Shown piece after piece: positions 20,976 through 33,300 of a DNA stretch of 44,864 nucleotides. Every line of letters begins with the position of its first letter. The first letter of the stretch is position 1. This stretch comes from Perkinsus olseni (Eukaryota > Perkinsozoa > Perkinsida): the NCBI GenBank assembly GCA_013115125.1, contig JABANN010000268.1:1-44864 (forward strand), in the 5' to 3' direction. Under the pieces are notes generated by a model that was not told the DNA's origin, made no database searches, and worked only from the letters and a program-made list of their open reading frames with translations. A program made the position numbers and the translations under genes.

Positions 20976-23900
20976 ATGGCTTGGTTCACCTACGTGCCAC
21001 ATAATGTGTTTTACATCTTCTCCCACTTATATCTAGAGGAGATCGTCGCTTTGCTCATCGCCCTCACCGTTAGTCTATCCTTGGTCACCGCCAACCATGT
21101 AGGTGCCTAATACCGACAATCTGCCCCATGTTACTCGTAGGTGCTTACTGACGCTGATTTGTTCTGGTGGACCATTATGGGCTGCTGGGCTTCACTGGGG
21201 TGTGCATTGCTCTACAAAATGTACGGTAGTCCTCATCCTTGCGTGGCATTCTCGGAATCTTTCAGGGGAGTCCTGTGCAACCCTCGATTCGCCAAGGCCC
21301 CCGAGCACGATGAGCCTTCTGTTCGAGAGCCTGACGACTATTCTAAGTGAGCCGCTCTTGGTAGCCTGTAGGGAGTGGGCTGGAAACATGTGGTGCAGGT
21401 TCGGTGCACCGGCCCAGGTTGAGCGTGACGTCATTCTTGACGGGACGTCATTCAGAGATTCAGCTGGTCGAAGGGTCCATCTCAGAGGCATCAATGTTGG
21501 AGGCATGTCGAAGATGCCAATCGGTAATGAGGAGCTTCCTTTCGCTGGGCTGTCATGGAGGGCGGCTCAGTAGCACACGCTTGATAGTAGAGGATCATAG
21601 ATATTAGACATCATTGGACGTACTCTACTATAATTATATATATTTACGAAGCTTTACGATCCCCCGTGCGGTGACATTTGGCTGACGGATAGAGCTCTGG
21701 CGCAAGAACTAGGGGGGACGCAGATTGAGGAGACCAACCTGTATAATAGCCTTGTAATAGTGAACCAATAGTCGTAGAATGCATGGATTAATAGGATATC
21801 AGTTACTCTACGTATTATTGAATAGCTGTATATTGTCAAGTGATTGAAGAGATCCTCGCTGGCTTTCAGGCAGTAACAGCAGTCAGTCGACCATTCCCTA
21901 CGGCGAGGGCGCTACCTTTGTCGGCCGACCGTTCGCCTTGGAGGAGGCTGATGTCCATCTCCAGAGATTGAGGGCTTGGGGTCTAACATTCGTAATAAGC
22001 AGCTTCGTTCGTGGACGTGGACGCGGCCCGCGCCAGTGAACGACGAGTTGGATGAAAATTATCATCCGCTCTCTGACGAGCATCCCTGGAAGTGTCTGGG
22101 CTGTAGTTACGGTTTATCGTCACTTGGGAGGCATTGGAACCTCGTGTTCCAGGAGAGTATGACACTGAGTATATCCAGTATTTGGTTGAGATCATTCGGA
22201 AGTGCCGAGAGTAGGACTTGGGGGCCGCTCACTTGTCAGAGTGATGATGCATCTATGTGGTAGGTACGGCATCAGCGTGCTCATTGACCCTCATCAGGAC
22301 GTAAGGGCTCGTGAATGATTAGGGGGAAATGTGGTAGAGTTTGGTCGTCCGTGTGCAGGCCTGGTCCCGATGGACGGGTGGTGACGGCGCTCCTCGCTGG
22401 ACCTTGGAGAAGATCGGGTTCGATCCCGAGAAGCTTTCAGAGTCCGGGGCCTGCTTCTTGCATCAGTGCCACTTGGCAGACGAGAGTGACCCTAAGGGGT
22501 AAGGGCTGGGGTCATCCGGGCTTCCAGTGAACCGCTTCGCCTGACGGTCCACCAGGGCCACGAAGGTTAATTATTCGCGCTCAATTAAGAGATTGACGAC
22601 TAGGATCGCGCTACTGGGCGACGAGCCATGGCGGGGGCCCAACTGTGGCATCTCAGATTCTTCCCTAAAATGTCGTGGCCTGTTAATAACCTTTTCTACC
22701 CAGCTGCTACCATGTGGGCTATCTTCTTCGCTGGCGAGGATTACGCTCCGAAGACTAAGATTGGTGAGTATCTTTGTCTTAAGCGGGGAAGATACGGTAT
22801 AGGTTGGTATAGATAATGTTTCACAGGTGATGAGAACGCTGGTGCATACCTCCGTCGTCATTACTATGGTGCTGTTAGCGCCCTGGCGGAGGCGCTGAAA
22901 GGCGAACCCAATGTGCTGGGCTTTGAAACTTTGAATGAGCCCAACATGGGATGGGTTGGCCGAACCTTATCGTTGGATAAGTAAACATTCGGTCACTTGG
23001 TGGCATCGGCCTGTCTGTCTCCTTTCCGAATCTTGAACCAGGTTCAACGCCCCGCAGCCTCTAGGATATCTGATGAGTCCGTGGGAGACGATACAGCTCG
23101 CCAACGGAGAGTCGTTGAAATTACCCAAATACGGCGAAGACTTCAAGTATCTCGGCCACTTCGTAAGGAGATGGCGGGCAGCAGGGGAGTGCCGGACGAT
23201 TGTTGTCATCATCAGGCATTGAACGAGCACCATACACAAGTGTTCTTGCCGGGCTATAGGGATCCGTGGAATGATAACGGCGTCTGGGATTATGATGCCA
23301 ATGGGAAGATGCGCCTCTTGAAGAAGAGATATTTTGACTTGAAGACTAAAGAAGACTTCCAAAGTAGTGTTGGGGTGATTTTCGATTGGTGGAAGCGCAA
23401 GCAACGTGCTTGTTTCGACGCGTGCTGTCTTCACGCGGGCGAATAACAAAAGAGGTGGAGTATTTTCTCGTGTTTCAGCTCGTTACATGAGGCCTTTCTG
23501 GAGGGACTTCGCCGAGGCGGTGACTTCCAAGATGCCTGACGGGATCATCTTCCTAGGTGGGAGTCATCTAATGAATAGTCTTTCACCATCGTTTTATAGG
23601 GCCTACGATGGACATGGAGTGGCCTAAGCTCCATGTTGCTACTAAGGATGATGTACCAGAGGATACCCGCATCGTGTGGGCGCCGCATTGGTAGAAGTCT
23701 TCGCTGTCTGAGGGTTCGCGAGTTGGTCTTGTGTGCAGGTACGATGGTCCGACGCTGCAGTATTCCAACTATCGAACGTGGCTCGGCTGCGAGATTGCCA
23801 CATATGGGCTGAAGGTGAGAAGCTCACTGCGACCGTGTGTGGGGGAGCATATTGCTTCAGTTCGATGTGGGTCCGGGAGTGGCACCTAATACCCATAAGA

Positions 23901-25681
23901 GATGTCTCCGTAACTTAAAAGCTAGTGGCAAGGATGTTGGTCCTACACTGCTGGGGGAAGTTGGGATACCGTGGTGCGGCGACTATGGTAAGCTGGGACG
24001 GCTCCGAAGGTTGCTCACGGATGCTTGTTCACTACGATTTATCTCGAGTTCGGGCGGCCTGCTGTCTGGGCAGAGGCTGCGTGTTTGCTGGATGTTACGA
24101 TTGGTATCAGGTTCCACTGATAGAGCCATGAACGACACAATGGAGGCTGTTGAGAGTAGCAATCTGCAAGCAGTGACTGTGTGGAACTACGTCCCTTCCA
24201 ACACTAAGGAGATGAAGGTAATTGTGATAGTGGGACTAGCCTGTAGACTTTTTCCTGCATATCACGTGCTTAGTACAAGCAGGTTGAGGGTTCTTGATCG
24301 AGTGGCGTCGTTTGGGACACTTGAGCTCTGCTTGATCGGTGCTGTATTGCCGCGTGCCATTGTAGCTTGTCTGGTCGCATGGTTCCGGTAGGGTACCCCC
24401 GAGGCTTGTCATAGTAAGGGTCAGCTCACCCTGAATCCGAGCTGACGTACTGTCACCCGAAGGAGTGATGTCCTTTGAGACACTGTAGCTCCGCGTGAGA
24501 GAAACTGTATTGCCGCGTAACATTCTCAGTGTGTTTTCCGTCGCACAGGATCGGACATGTTGATAACAATGCTTCCCTTGGCAGGATGGCTGGAACAAGG
24601 AAGACCTTTCCATCTTTACCAGCGAGCCCAATCCTCGTTGCGACAGCAACGGCGGCCCTCATCTCAGAATGCCCTCAGTCGTCCGCCCGTATGCCTTCAA
24701 GTAGGAGACGATGTTCGCCGCTCTTATTGTCCGTCACCTGATGACTGTTAGGTTGGCAGGCAAGCTCGTGTCGGCACGCTTCGACGGCCTTCATGATGAC
24801 AAGTGTTTCATCATGCGATTCGAGCAGGACCCGACCGCCAGTAGTAGCGGGGTCCACTAGGTGACGTCCATTCACACGACCTTTCCTCAGAGACCAACAG
24901 ATCGGAGATCTTCGTCCCGCTAGGAGTACATTATCCCAGAGGAATTGATATTGAGGTGGGCAGGAAGAGGTGAAGGAGCGGTATCATAACACGTCGCTTG
25001 TTGTAGGTGTCTGATGGCAGCTACGAGCTGGATAAGGTGAGGCAGACTCTGACCTTCAGTCATGACCCTCAGGTAGGCCTTCGACCACTGAACGGGCTCT
25101 GCCGGATATACCAACGGAGATGTCCTGTTGTTATTGTAGTGACGGCGAGTATCCTCAGATCCTGTCCCACTGGCTATGCATTCGTCATAGACCATGCATG
25201 AACAATGCCCCTTCAAGTCGTATGCCGGCATCTAAACTCTTCGCATCCTCTCCTCTACTGGAAGCTCGGGCCTAATGACGGCTCGAGCACCTCAAGTTGT
25301 CTCAAGCATTGTCCCCGTCAGGGCCACCTGCGGGACAGTGTCGTCTTGAGTTCACCATCATCAGGAACCGACATTCCTAAAAGTTGGTTCGTCGGCCTGC
25401 TGCTTGCCTTGGGCAGGGACCCTATTTTAGGCAGCTATATGGTTCATCTATATATTCTCTCGTTTGTTGCAGTTTGTTTGGCTCACCCTTCGGATGAGCC
25501 CCCCTTCTGTTGCTCACCAATTTATTCTACTGGCATTTGTCTCGCTCTTTAGCACTCTTGCGACCCTCTAGCGCCCATGCCACTCTGGCAAAGGCAAGAG
25601 GGACGTTCAGTGGGTGCTTGCTATACCATTCCTACCATCATTTGGATTTACATCTGTTGTGTGCCTAGGGTATGCTGTTAG
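20976..25681 (+). CDS. GH5 family glycosidase of the EGCrP2/EGH1 (GH5_12-like) type, paralogue 1
   Basis: Glycoside hydrolase family 5 enzyme resembling steryl-beta-glucosidase or glucocerebrosidase-like GH5_12 proteins of fungi. Exon 1 (MAWFTYVPHNVF) and exon 2 (LFWWTIMGCWASLGCALLY) give one or two N-terminal membrane segments. The catalytic domain begins RFGAPAQVERDV and RRVHLRGINVGGMSK. Then come EEADVHLQRLRAWGLTF, FIVTWEALEP, DPHQD, WTGGDGAPRWTLEKIGFDP, FAGEDYAPKT and the acid/base Glu in LGFETLNEPN (codon 22937-22939). Next are LANGESLKLPKYGEDFKYLG, VFLPGYRDPW, WAPHWYDG, and the nucleophile Glu in PTLLGEVGIPW (codon 23957-23959), followed by AVTVWNY, DGWNKE, the beta-domain FIMRFEQDP and SDGSYELDKVRQTLTFSHDP (near 25010-25070). 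Active-site residues are intact. The C-terminal exons are uncertain; a hydrophobic LWQRQ...IIWIYICC segment ending at 25681 resembles the tail of paralogue 2. Confidence 0.9.
22697..22954 (+). repeat. near-identical tract shared with 27671-27928 (GH5 paralogues)
   Basis: About 258 bp spanning the FAGEDYAPKT exon, the following short intron and most of the LGFETLNEPN exon. It agrees almost base for base with the second GH5 gene, intron included, while flanking exons are only moderately similar. A second tract (23241-23369 and 28226-28354) over VFLPGYRDPW to FQS is also nearly identical. Both point to gene conversion. Confidence 0.85.
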
Positions 25682-26055
25682 CCTAGCTGCTACACTAGCA
25701 TTTCACAGGTTCAACCCGTAGTAGTAGTAGAAGTACTGTTCTTAAGGTGTGCTTGCAGAGCCTGCTGTTATGCGTTATTGGGTTACAGGGTTAATGGCGT
25801 TGGCTGCTTGGAATAAGACTAGTAGGCGCTCAACCGGGTCCTCGTGTCATGAAGAGGAGAGGACTCGGCCGATTGCGGACTTGACGATGAGCGTGGGGAT
25901 TGAGTTAATATGCGGTCATGGTAGCGTCGTTTCCGTGGCCCTACTGTAACATGTCTGGAACATGAAGGTGGTACTAAGGCTTTCCACAGTGTCTGTCGTT
26001 CTCGGCAGTACGAGGTACTTCCTTTGAAGTTCATTTTTCTCATATTTGTCTTTAA
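25682..26055. other. intergenic region between the two GH5 genes
   Basis: No gene recognised. It contains a short GTA triplet run (near 25720) and only chance-length open frames. It should hold the 3' end of GH5-1 and the promoter of GH5-2. Confidence 0.5.
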
Positions 26056-29000
26056 ATGCCGTGGTTCACACACGTACCACACCAAGTTTTCCGATTTACT
26101 GCCAAGCTTTATGCTGAAGAGCTGGTGGCGATGCTGCTGGGCACCTCGATGGTCATCTGGCTGCCCTTACTAGAATACGTAGGCCTCTTCGAACTCAAGG
26201 CGACGTCATAGCTGATCCAGAAGGCTTTGATGGATCTACAATGGCGTCTACTACCCATTCTAAGTCGCATCTCTCGTCTGCGGCAGCTGTTGCTGTCTAA
26301 TCAGCAGGCCGGATTTTTCCTGCTCAGTTGCTTCGAGGCACCGGAATTTTTTCATGGCTATTCGTCGGCAGTATTGGCTCACTTGGATGCATAGTTTTGT
26401 TCGAGATGTAATACTACAGCGGCTGTGATGCGCTGGGGAGACGCTGGCTCTTCTACACTGTCAGGGCGGTTGTTCGGAACCCTCGATTCATGCTCAAGCC
26501 GAAGCATGATTGTCCGAATATTTTGGAGCCGACCGACTATAAGAAGTGCGCGGAGGGAGCGCTGCCGGGGTGACTGGGACGTTTCCTTCAGGTTCGGCGC
26601 GCCCCGGCAAGTCGAGAGGGATGTTATTATACAGGGAACGCAATTCCGGGACTCCAAGGGCCGCAGGGTCCACTTGAGAGGAATTAACGTTGGGGGGATG
26701 TCGAAGATTCCTTATGGTGATAAAGCCACGGCTGCCAACCGTTACGCTACTTTCCCGCTTTTCTTTCTCACACTATGATTTATTTTAGGGACTTCCACCG
26801 ACGAACCGTCGGTACCGTATGGCGAGGGGGTTACCTTTGTGGGGAGGCCTTTCCCAATAGCCGAGGCTGACGTTCACCTAGCCCGACTACGCGCCTGGGG
26901 ACTCACATTCGTAAGTGTCTAGGTCTGGCAGTATGTGTATCGTGAGTGGTAGTTGCGCATGATTGTCACTTGGGAAGCGCTGGAGCCCCACAGGCCAGGA
27001 CAATACGACAGGGAGTACATCGGCTACATTGTGCAGATAGTGAAGAAGTGTCGAGAGTAATAGGGCGGGTGTGGGCAGGTCGGCGCCGTGACGGTCGCGT
27101 ACTGGGAATCCGGGTATCACGGGCTGGTCACTGATATGTCTAGTACTCGCTCCATTATGCCGTGGATCGACGGCATTACACGTAGTCGTAGCTCGGTCTG
27201 ATCACCCTGACTAGTGGAGATGCTAGTGTGCAGTTAGCTCCATGTGTAGCTTGAGTCTGGTGTGTGGAATGATGTGTGGTTCGTGCGTCTACGTGGGGCT
27301 GTTATGGCGTGGCCTTCAGGTACGGCATCAGCGTCGTGATGGATCCTCATCAAGACGTAGGTCCCCACGAGACATGAGAATCCTTTATGTTGTCAGCAGG
27401 CGTGGTGTCGCTGGACTGGTGGAGATGGTGCGCCCCGATGGACTCTAGAGAAGCTAGGCTTGAACCCTGATGCGCTATCCGAGGCTGGCGTGGCGATGCT
27501 GCATCAGGCCAACTTGGCAGATGATGAGGATGAGGACCCAAGGAGGTAGTAGGACGGGTATTGGGTCTCCGCCCTTCGCCTAGGAGGAATCGATTTGTTA
27601 GTGGGTTTGATGTTCCCTTCCTTGGGATAGATTTTATCCGCATATGGTTTGGCCGACGAACAACTTTATGTACCCAGCTGCTACCATGTGGGCTATCTTC
27701 TTCGCTGGCGAGGATTACGCTCCGAAGACTAAGATTGGTGAGTATCTTTGTCTTGAGCGGGGAAGATACGGTATAGGTTGGTATAGGTAATGTTTCACAG
27801 GTGATGAGAACGCTGGTGCATACCTCCGTCGTCATTACTACGGTGCTGTTAGCGCCCTGGCGGAGGCACTGAAGGATGAACCCAATGTGTTGGGCTTTGA
27901 GACCATGAATGAGCCCAACATGGGATGGATCGGTCGAGAACTAGGCTTGGATAAGTAGACAGTGCGTAGGTGAGTATTGCTGAGTTTCAGTTTTTCGCTG
28001 AGTAGGTACGATTCTTCTCAGCCACTGGGCTATCTAGCAAGTCCGTGGGAAAGCATGCAGCTCGCTAACGGCAACTCTGTAGCTGTAGCTAAATACGGAG
28101 AGGCTTACAAATACCTCGGACACTATGTAGTAGTTGGTTCCATTAGTCACCGGATGCTGCGATCAGCGACGAGTTTCGAGAGGCCCCTCGTTTTCATCAG
28201 GCACTGAACGAGAACCATACTAAAGTGTTCTTGCCGGGGTACAGGGATCCGTGGTATGATAACGGCGTCTGGGATTATGATGCCAATGGGAAGATGCGCC
28301 TATTGAAGAAGAGATATTTCGACTTGAAGACTAAAGAAGATTTTCAAAGTAGTGGCTCTCCTACATATCTGGCGAACGCTCAAGCGATCTTTAGCTCGAT
28401 ACATGCGCCCGTTCTGGAAGGGCGTGACTGAGGCTGTGAGGGCGAAGATTCCGGACGCCATCATTCTCATGGGTGAGGATTTGCCGCATTGAGCGCTAGG
28501 GTTGGTCGTGGAGACGGAATGCTCCAAAGGTCCTGCACTCGATATGGAGAAACCGAGGCTGCATGTGGCGTCCGCGGATGACGCTCCTTCGGATAATCGT
28601 CTGGTGTGGGCACCGCACTGGTGAGAACAGTTTTGGGCATACGGCGCGGCAGATCGCTCGGGTGCTCAGGTATGATGGGCTTACTTTTCAATTTTGCGTC
28701 TACCGCACATGGGCGGCCATGAGAGTCTCGGAAGAGGGAATGAGCGTGAGCCATGAGGTCCCGGGTTCAAATCCTGGTGATGGTATTTTGGCAGCTTGCC
28801 CTGGGCCCGGATGTCGCAGAAGGCGTTCATGAGGAGTCCCTTAAGAGGGTGGCCGGCAGCGGTGACGCGGTTGGTCCAACTTTACTCGGGGAGTCGGGCG
28901 TGCACTGGTGTGGGGGTTACGGTAAGGGCTGAGAGTTTGTGGACGGTCTACTGTTTCTATGCAGCTATCACTGACATGGCTCTGAATGACAGCATGTGCG

Positions 29001-30018
29001 CTATTGAAAATAGCCTCGTACCAGCGGTGACTATATGGAACTATGCACCTAATAACAATGAGAAGGAACAGGTGAGTATGATGGTGGACAATGACGATGC
29101 GTCTTCGTGACGCAGGGCTGGAAATTGTTTTTTGTGTGGGTGTGTAGCTCAGTGGTAGAGCGGCTGACTGCAGATCAGCAGGTCCTCGGTTCAAATCCGG
29201 GCGCGCCCTCTTTTTTCCAGCTGTTTCACACTGCAGTTTGAGCGACTGGATTCTGTTATCCTCCAGGATGGCTGGAACAAGGAAGATCTTTCGATCTTTA
29301 CTAGCGAGCCTAATCCTCGACCTGACAGCAACGGCGGCCCTCACCTCCGAATGCCATCCTCGGTCAGGCCGTACCCTTTCAAGTATTACGGTGACTGCTC
29401 TTCGTTTCACTGCGTGTTTGTTTCACCTCATTCGCACGCCGTGTTTTGCGTGCATGGATCCGCTCTGCTGCCATTCTTCCAGGTTGGCGGGTAAACCAGT
29501 AGAAGTACACTTCAACGGCTTGAGCAACGACAAGTCCTTCATTTTGCGATTCGAGATGGATCCGAAATGCAGTAGGAAACTGAGATCAACTAATGTCGTC
29601 CGACTCTCCGTTTTCAGCGACTAGTGTGTCGGAGATTTTTGTACCTCTGTGCATCCACTATCCGAACGGAATAGAAGTCAAGGTCAGTCACCTCCTTATC
29701 GGTGAGCTTGAGTGCGACACGTCAGGTTTCTGATGGGAGCTGGGAGCTAGACGCCGCGAATCAGACTTTGTTTTATATACATAATCCAGATGTAGTGCGG
29801 GGGCAGGGCTCTCGGAGTGATTGACATGCAGTCGTCGTTTACTGTCAGTTTACTACACACACGTTGCGTGTGTCTCGCGCGTCGACAGCACCATCCCGTA
29901 CTGAGGTAGGGATCAGTCGGGCAACGATGACGAATGGAAAGAAATAGAAAGATGGCAGCGAGTCTACATGCCCATTGGGGCCGCCCTGGCCTGCCTTCTC
30001 TGGTACTTTTGTATGTGA
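26056..30018 (+). CDS. GH5 family glycosidase of the EGCrP2/EGH1 (GH5_12-like) type, paralogue 2
   Basis: Tandem partner of GH5-1 with the same exon order. The N-terminus MPWFTHVPHQVF continues into EELVAMLLGTSMVIWLPLL, a membrane segment. The domain runs RFGAPRQVERDVII, RRVHLRGINVGGMSKIPYG, EADVHLARLRAWGLTF, MIVTWEALEPHRPGQYDREY, YGISVVMDPHQD, WTGGDGAPRWTLEKLGLNP, FAGEDYAPKT, and the acid/base Glu in LGFETMNEPN (codon 27911-27913). It goes on with LGYLASPWESMQLANG, VFLPGYRDPWYD, FWKGVTEAVRAKIPDAIILM, WAPHWYDG, the nucleophile Glu in PTLLGESGVHW (codon 28891-28893), AVTIWNYAPNN, DGWNKEDLSIFTSEP, and SDGSWELDAANQTLFYIHNP. The last exon (about 29917-30018) encodes ERWQRVYMPIGAALACLLWY, a C-terminal membrane anchor just before the stop, so the enzyme is probably membrane-bound at both ends. 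A tRNA-Cys gene lies in its intron at 29072-29266. Confidence 0.9.
29138..29209 (+). tRNA. tRNA-Cys (GCA)
   Basis: The acceptor strands GGGTGTG and CGCGCCC pair with two G-U wobbles. Box A is TAGCTCAGTGG, the anticodon stem GCTGA/TCAGC has loop CTGCAGA (anticodon GCA), and the T-arm is CTCGGTTCAAATCCGGG. The discriminator is U, the identity base for cysteine tRNA. It lies in sense orientation in the GH5-2 intron between NNEKEQ and DGWNKE. The matching intron of GH5-1 has no tRNA that I can find. Confidence 0.95.
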
Positions 30019-30327
30019 TATGCTTCAACATTCTCTGCGGCACAGGCTCAGTATTCCGAAATTGTCGCTGTTTAGGGAGCGTCTCCCTCATTCTCCAGTA
30101 CGCTGACGGAGGTTGCGTTTTTCAATAAAGTTCATCATGGTCGGGTATGCGGTCGACGCTACTCATATGCTCAGTCGCATAGTCCGCGATGAGTCGACAG
30201 TCGACCTAAGCGGGCCGGATAGGAGCTCGTCCGACTAAATGGGTGCATCAGCTGGATGGGCTACAGCTCGTGAAGCCTCAGTTTGTCTGCGCTATTCATC
30301 TTGCCTACGCTGCCCTCTCCCTGCGCC

Positions 30328-33300
30328 ATGGGCACGCAGATTCGGACGACATTAGATCCGAATTTCCAGGAAGAGTTGGACGGGTCTCCACTCGCGCCCG
30401 ATGATATCAGCAGAGCCGTAGCGATGTTCGTGGAGGAACGTGTAGCGACGGGTATATCTCATTTCTGAGGGGGGCCATTGAAAGGCCTTGTGGGGATTTT
30501 CGAGGGTCGATGATGTTAATCAGGTGTTTACGTTGCAGCAGCTCGGCCAGTTACCTGAGAAGGAATTCGACGGACTGATGAATGAGCAGCAGCCTAGGCT
30601 TCAACGCGGGATAAAAGTGGTGTTGAAGGACTTGTGGTCTAGTTGGCACAAATGGGTAATCGCTTGGCCCTCCATCGGGATGGGTTGTGAACATGTGGGC
30701 GCCGTTGGTAGGCCGAGCAGAAGAAGAAGGAAGAGGAGCTGGCGCAGAAGGAGCGGATAAGGGAGGTCCGATGTTTCGGCGTTCGACGCGTATTGACTCG
30801 ATACCATCGTGCATTCAGGAGGAGAAGCTGAAGAGACTGAAAGAGAAAGAGGAAATGAAGGTGGCTGGGGATCTGCTGCGCGGTATTCTTGGAGCGGTGG
30901 ATTGCCAGTTACAAGCCGCGGACATGAAACGACGGATGCAGGAGGAAGCGCGGCAACAGAAGCAGCAAGTACTGTGGCATAGATGGCTGGTTGCGGGGAG
31001 GTTTTCGTGGTGGTAGGAGCGAGAGAGACAGAAGGAGCAGGAACGGTTGGCCAGAGAGAAGGCCAGGGAGGAAGAGAAGTTAGCTCGGCAAGCCGCTAAA
31101 GAGAAGGCGAAGGAAGAGGAGAGACTTCGGAGAGGAGTATGGGATGGTGTTGGGCTTTAAGGCAAGTAGTAGTGGGCTTGGTCTTCAGGAGGAGAAAGCG
31201 CGAAAGCAGAAGGAAAGGGCAAGCTCTGCTAAGGTGGGCGGGACAGTCTCTGGAGGAGTGTGTGATTCTCTGACTGTTGTTGTGTGACTGTTACGGGAGT
31301 CAATGGTGCGAGTTGGTCCATGTGTGCCCTCAGGGACCGGGAAGGAACTCCTCAGCGGCCTCGGCAGGTCGACGGCAGAGTTTCGTAAGGGCGATGCGTC
31401 ATATGCCCAATGGTCGAAGCTCGATGGTAGATATCTTCCTACTTGATCACGGCCAATGGACAGAACGGGGCAGCATCCCCTGGGAAGGCATCGAACCCAC
31501 CGGAGAAGGGTAGGGCAGGAGTGGCATGTGCGCTTTGGAAACTGTCGCTGTGGCTGACGATGTGGATAGGGCCGTGGCGCCTTGGACTGCTGCGGCTCTC
31601 ACTCTCAGAGAAAGTTGTGGGATCTGCTGTGCCGAACTTGGAGGGGTGGCGGGACTACTGGCGGAAGACGAGGAGGAAATTCACCCATGCACAGTTGAAG
31701 GAGTGGGGTGAGTCTCGCGAGGACAGGGCTGACGGATGGTTGCGGCAATGAGGAGGAATTGCACCATGGCTGCATCGGTGGAGTATGGCTTCCTTGTGGT
31801 AGATGCTCGTCGGTTCGTGTCGAGCAAAAAGAATGGGGAGACTCCTGATGGTTCACAGAGCAGCGCGGCCTCCGAAGACCGCCGGGACTTGGTTCCCCCG
31901 TCGGAGCTCGATACGAAGGGTGTAACCACGGCCGTGTATGCCTTCGGTAAGGTCTGGTTTGGCGCTGATGCTTGGAAGGGGGGAGCCGAATCCCACGGAA
32001 CCAGCACAGTAGTTGGCTCTCCTTGAGTACCCGTCATTGACGATCATCGATCGCTCCCGGTTGGTCTTTACCTGTAGCTTCCGTACTTTCAGAAGCGGCT
32101 AAGCCGGCAGATTCCAGGCAACGGTATAGCGGACGGCGTAAGCCTCGCTGTGTCTTTGTGGATCTTGATGAGCGAGATCGGCCGCCGGTCCAACTGGTGA
32201 GCAGCAGGGAAGTCCATCACGGAGTAACGATGGAGCGTGGTCGGGTCGAGAGGCCCTTTCCTGCCAGCTGCACGGCCTATTGATCTTCTTTTAATTGGGA
32301 CGTGCTCAAGAATGATGGTTTTTCATCGCGGCTGGTGTGGCCTTGGTGGACCGTCCTTGTTTGTGCCCGTGAGGAATTCTGTTGGGGATATGATTATCAT
32401 GCCCCAATGATGAAGAATTGAAACTTCGACTTTGGTGTGATTGGGATGGATTCATCGGCTTCAGATCATCACTTGCGAGTCCAAGGCCGTGTCGGGGCGA
32501 AACCCATTGGGGAAGGACCCTGCTCTTGATTACGAGATCGACAGGTCAGTCGACTCTGATGGGCATGATAAATGAGAGGTAGTCTACTGTAGCGATGCCG
32601 AGTGGGCTGAGCAGGCAGAGGGGGAGGATCTGGGTGATGATGATGACGAGAGCGAAGACGATGAGACAGCGAGTGATGCTGATGTGAGCAGGCGGCTCAG
32701 TCGTGGTGGCGGCGCGGATGCTTTGGTCAGTCCTGTGTGGTCTCTGATGGCAAACTGAGTGCTGATGAGATGTCGGAGGACGAGGAGTGTGCTGCGGCGG
32801 AGAGGGAGCTGATCAAGAAGAAGAGCAAGAAGGTAAAGCAAATATGGAGAAGACTTCCCGTAGTGGCGGTCGCTGCTCATCGCGTTGCATCCTCCTCCGG
32901 GCCCTCCTTAGTCGGCGTGTCACGGGGTTCATAATTTTCTACCTCTTGATTGTATTATTGTCCCCTCAGCGTCGGTCGGCGGGTGTCTTGGCTACGGCCT
33001 GCATATCTCTGGCTGAGATAGACGCTGCGGAGTGGCCTCCTTCAAGCGGTGCCTCTGCGCTTCTCTCATCACTGCGGGAGACTGTCATCAACGACTTTAC
33101 CATCGACATTTTAGATCAAAGTGAGCGAGTTTGGCTCGCTGTCTCGGCCTTTCCAAAATGACCCGCAGATCTGATCGATGCCCCGGGTGAAGACGACCCG
33201 AAACCGACCGCGCAGTCAACTACTGCTGGCTCGCGAGGTCCCCAGCAAGGTGGTGCTTCGGGAGAGGGTCCAATGAAGTCTCCCTCTGGCAGCGATGCCG

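Noticed and set aside
22425-22450. T-arm-like sequence (CGGGTTCGATCCCG) suggesting a tRNA
   Set aside because: It lies in the exon coding for LEKIGFDPEKL of GH5-1, which aligns with LEKLGLNPDAL in GH5-2; no cloverleaf can be formed around it.
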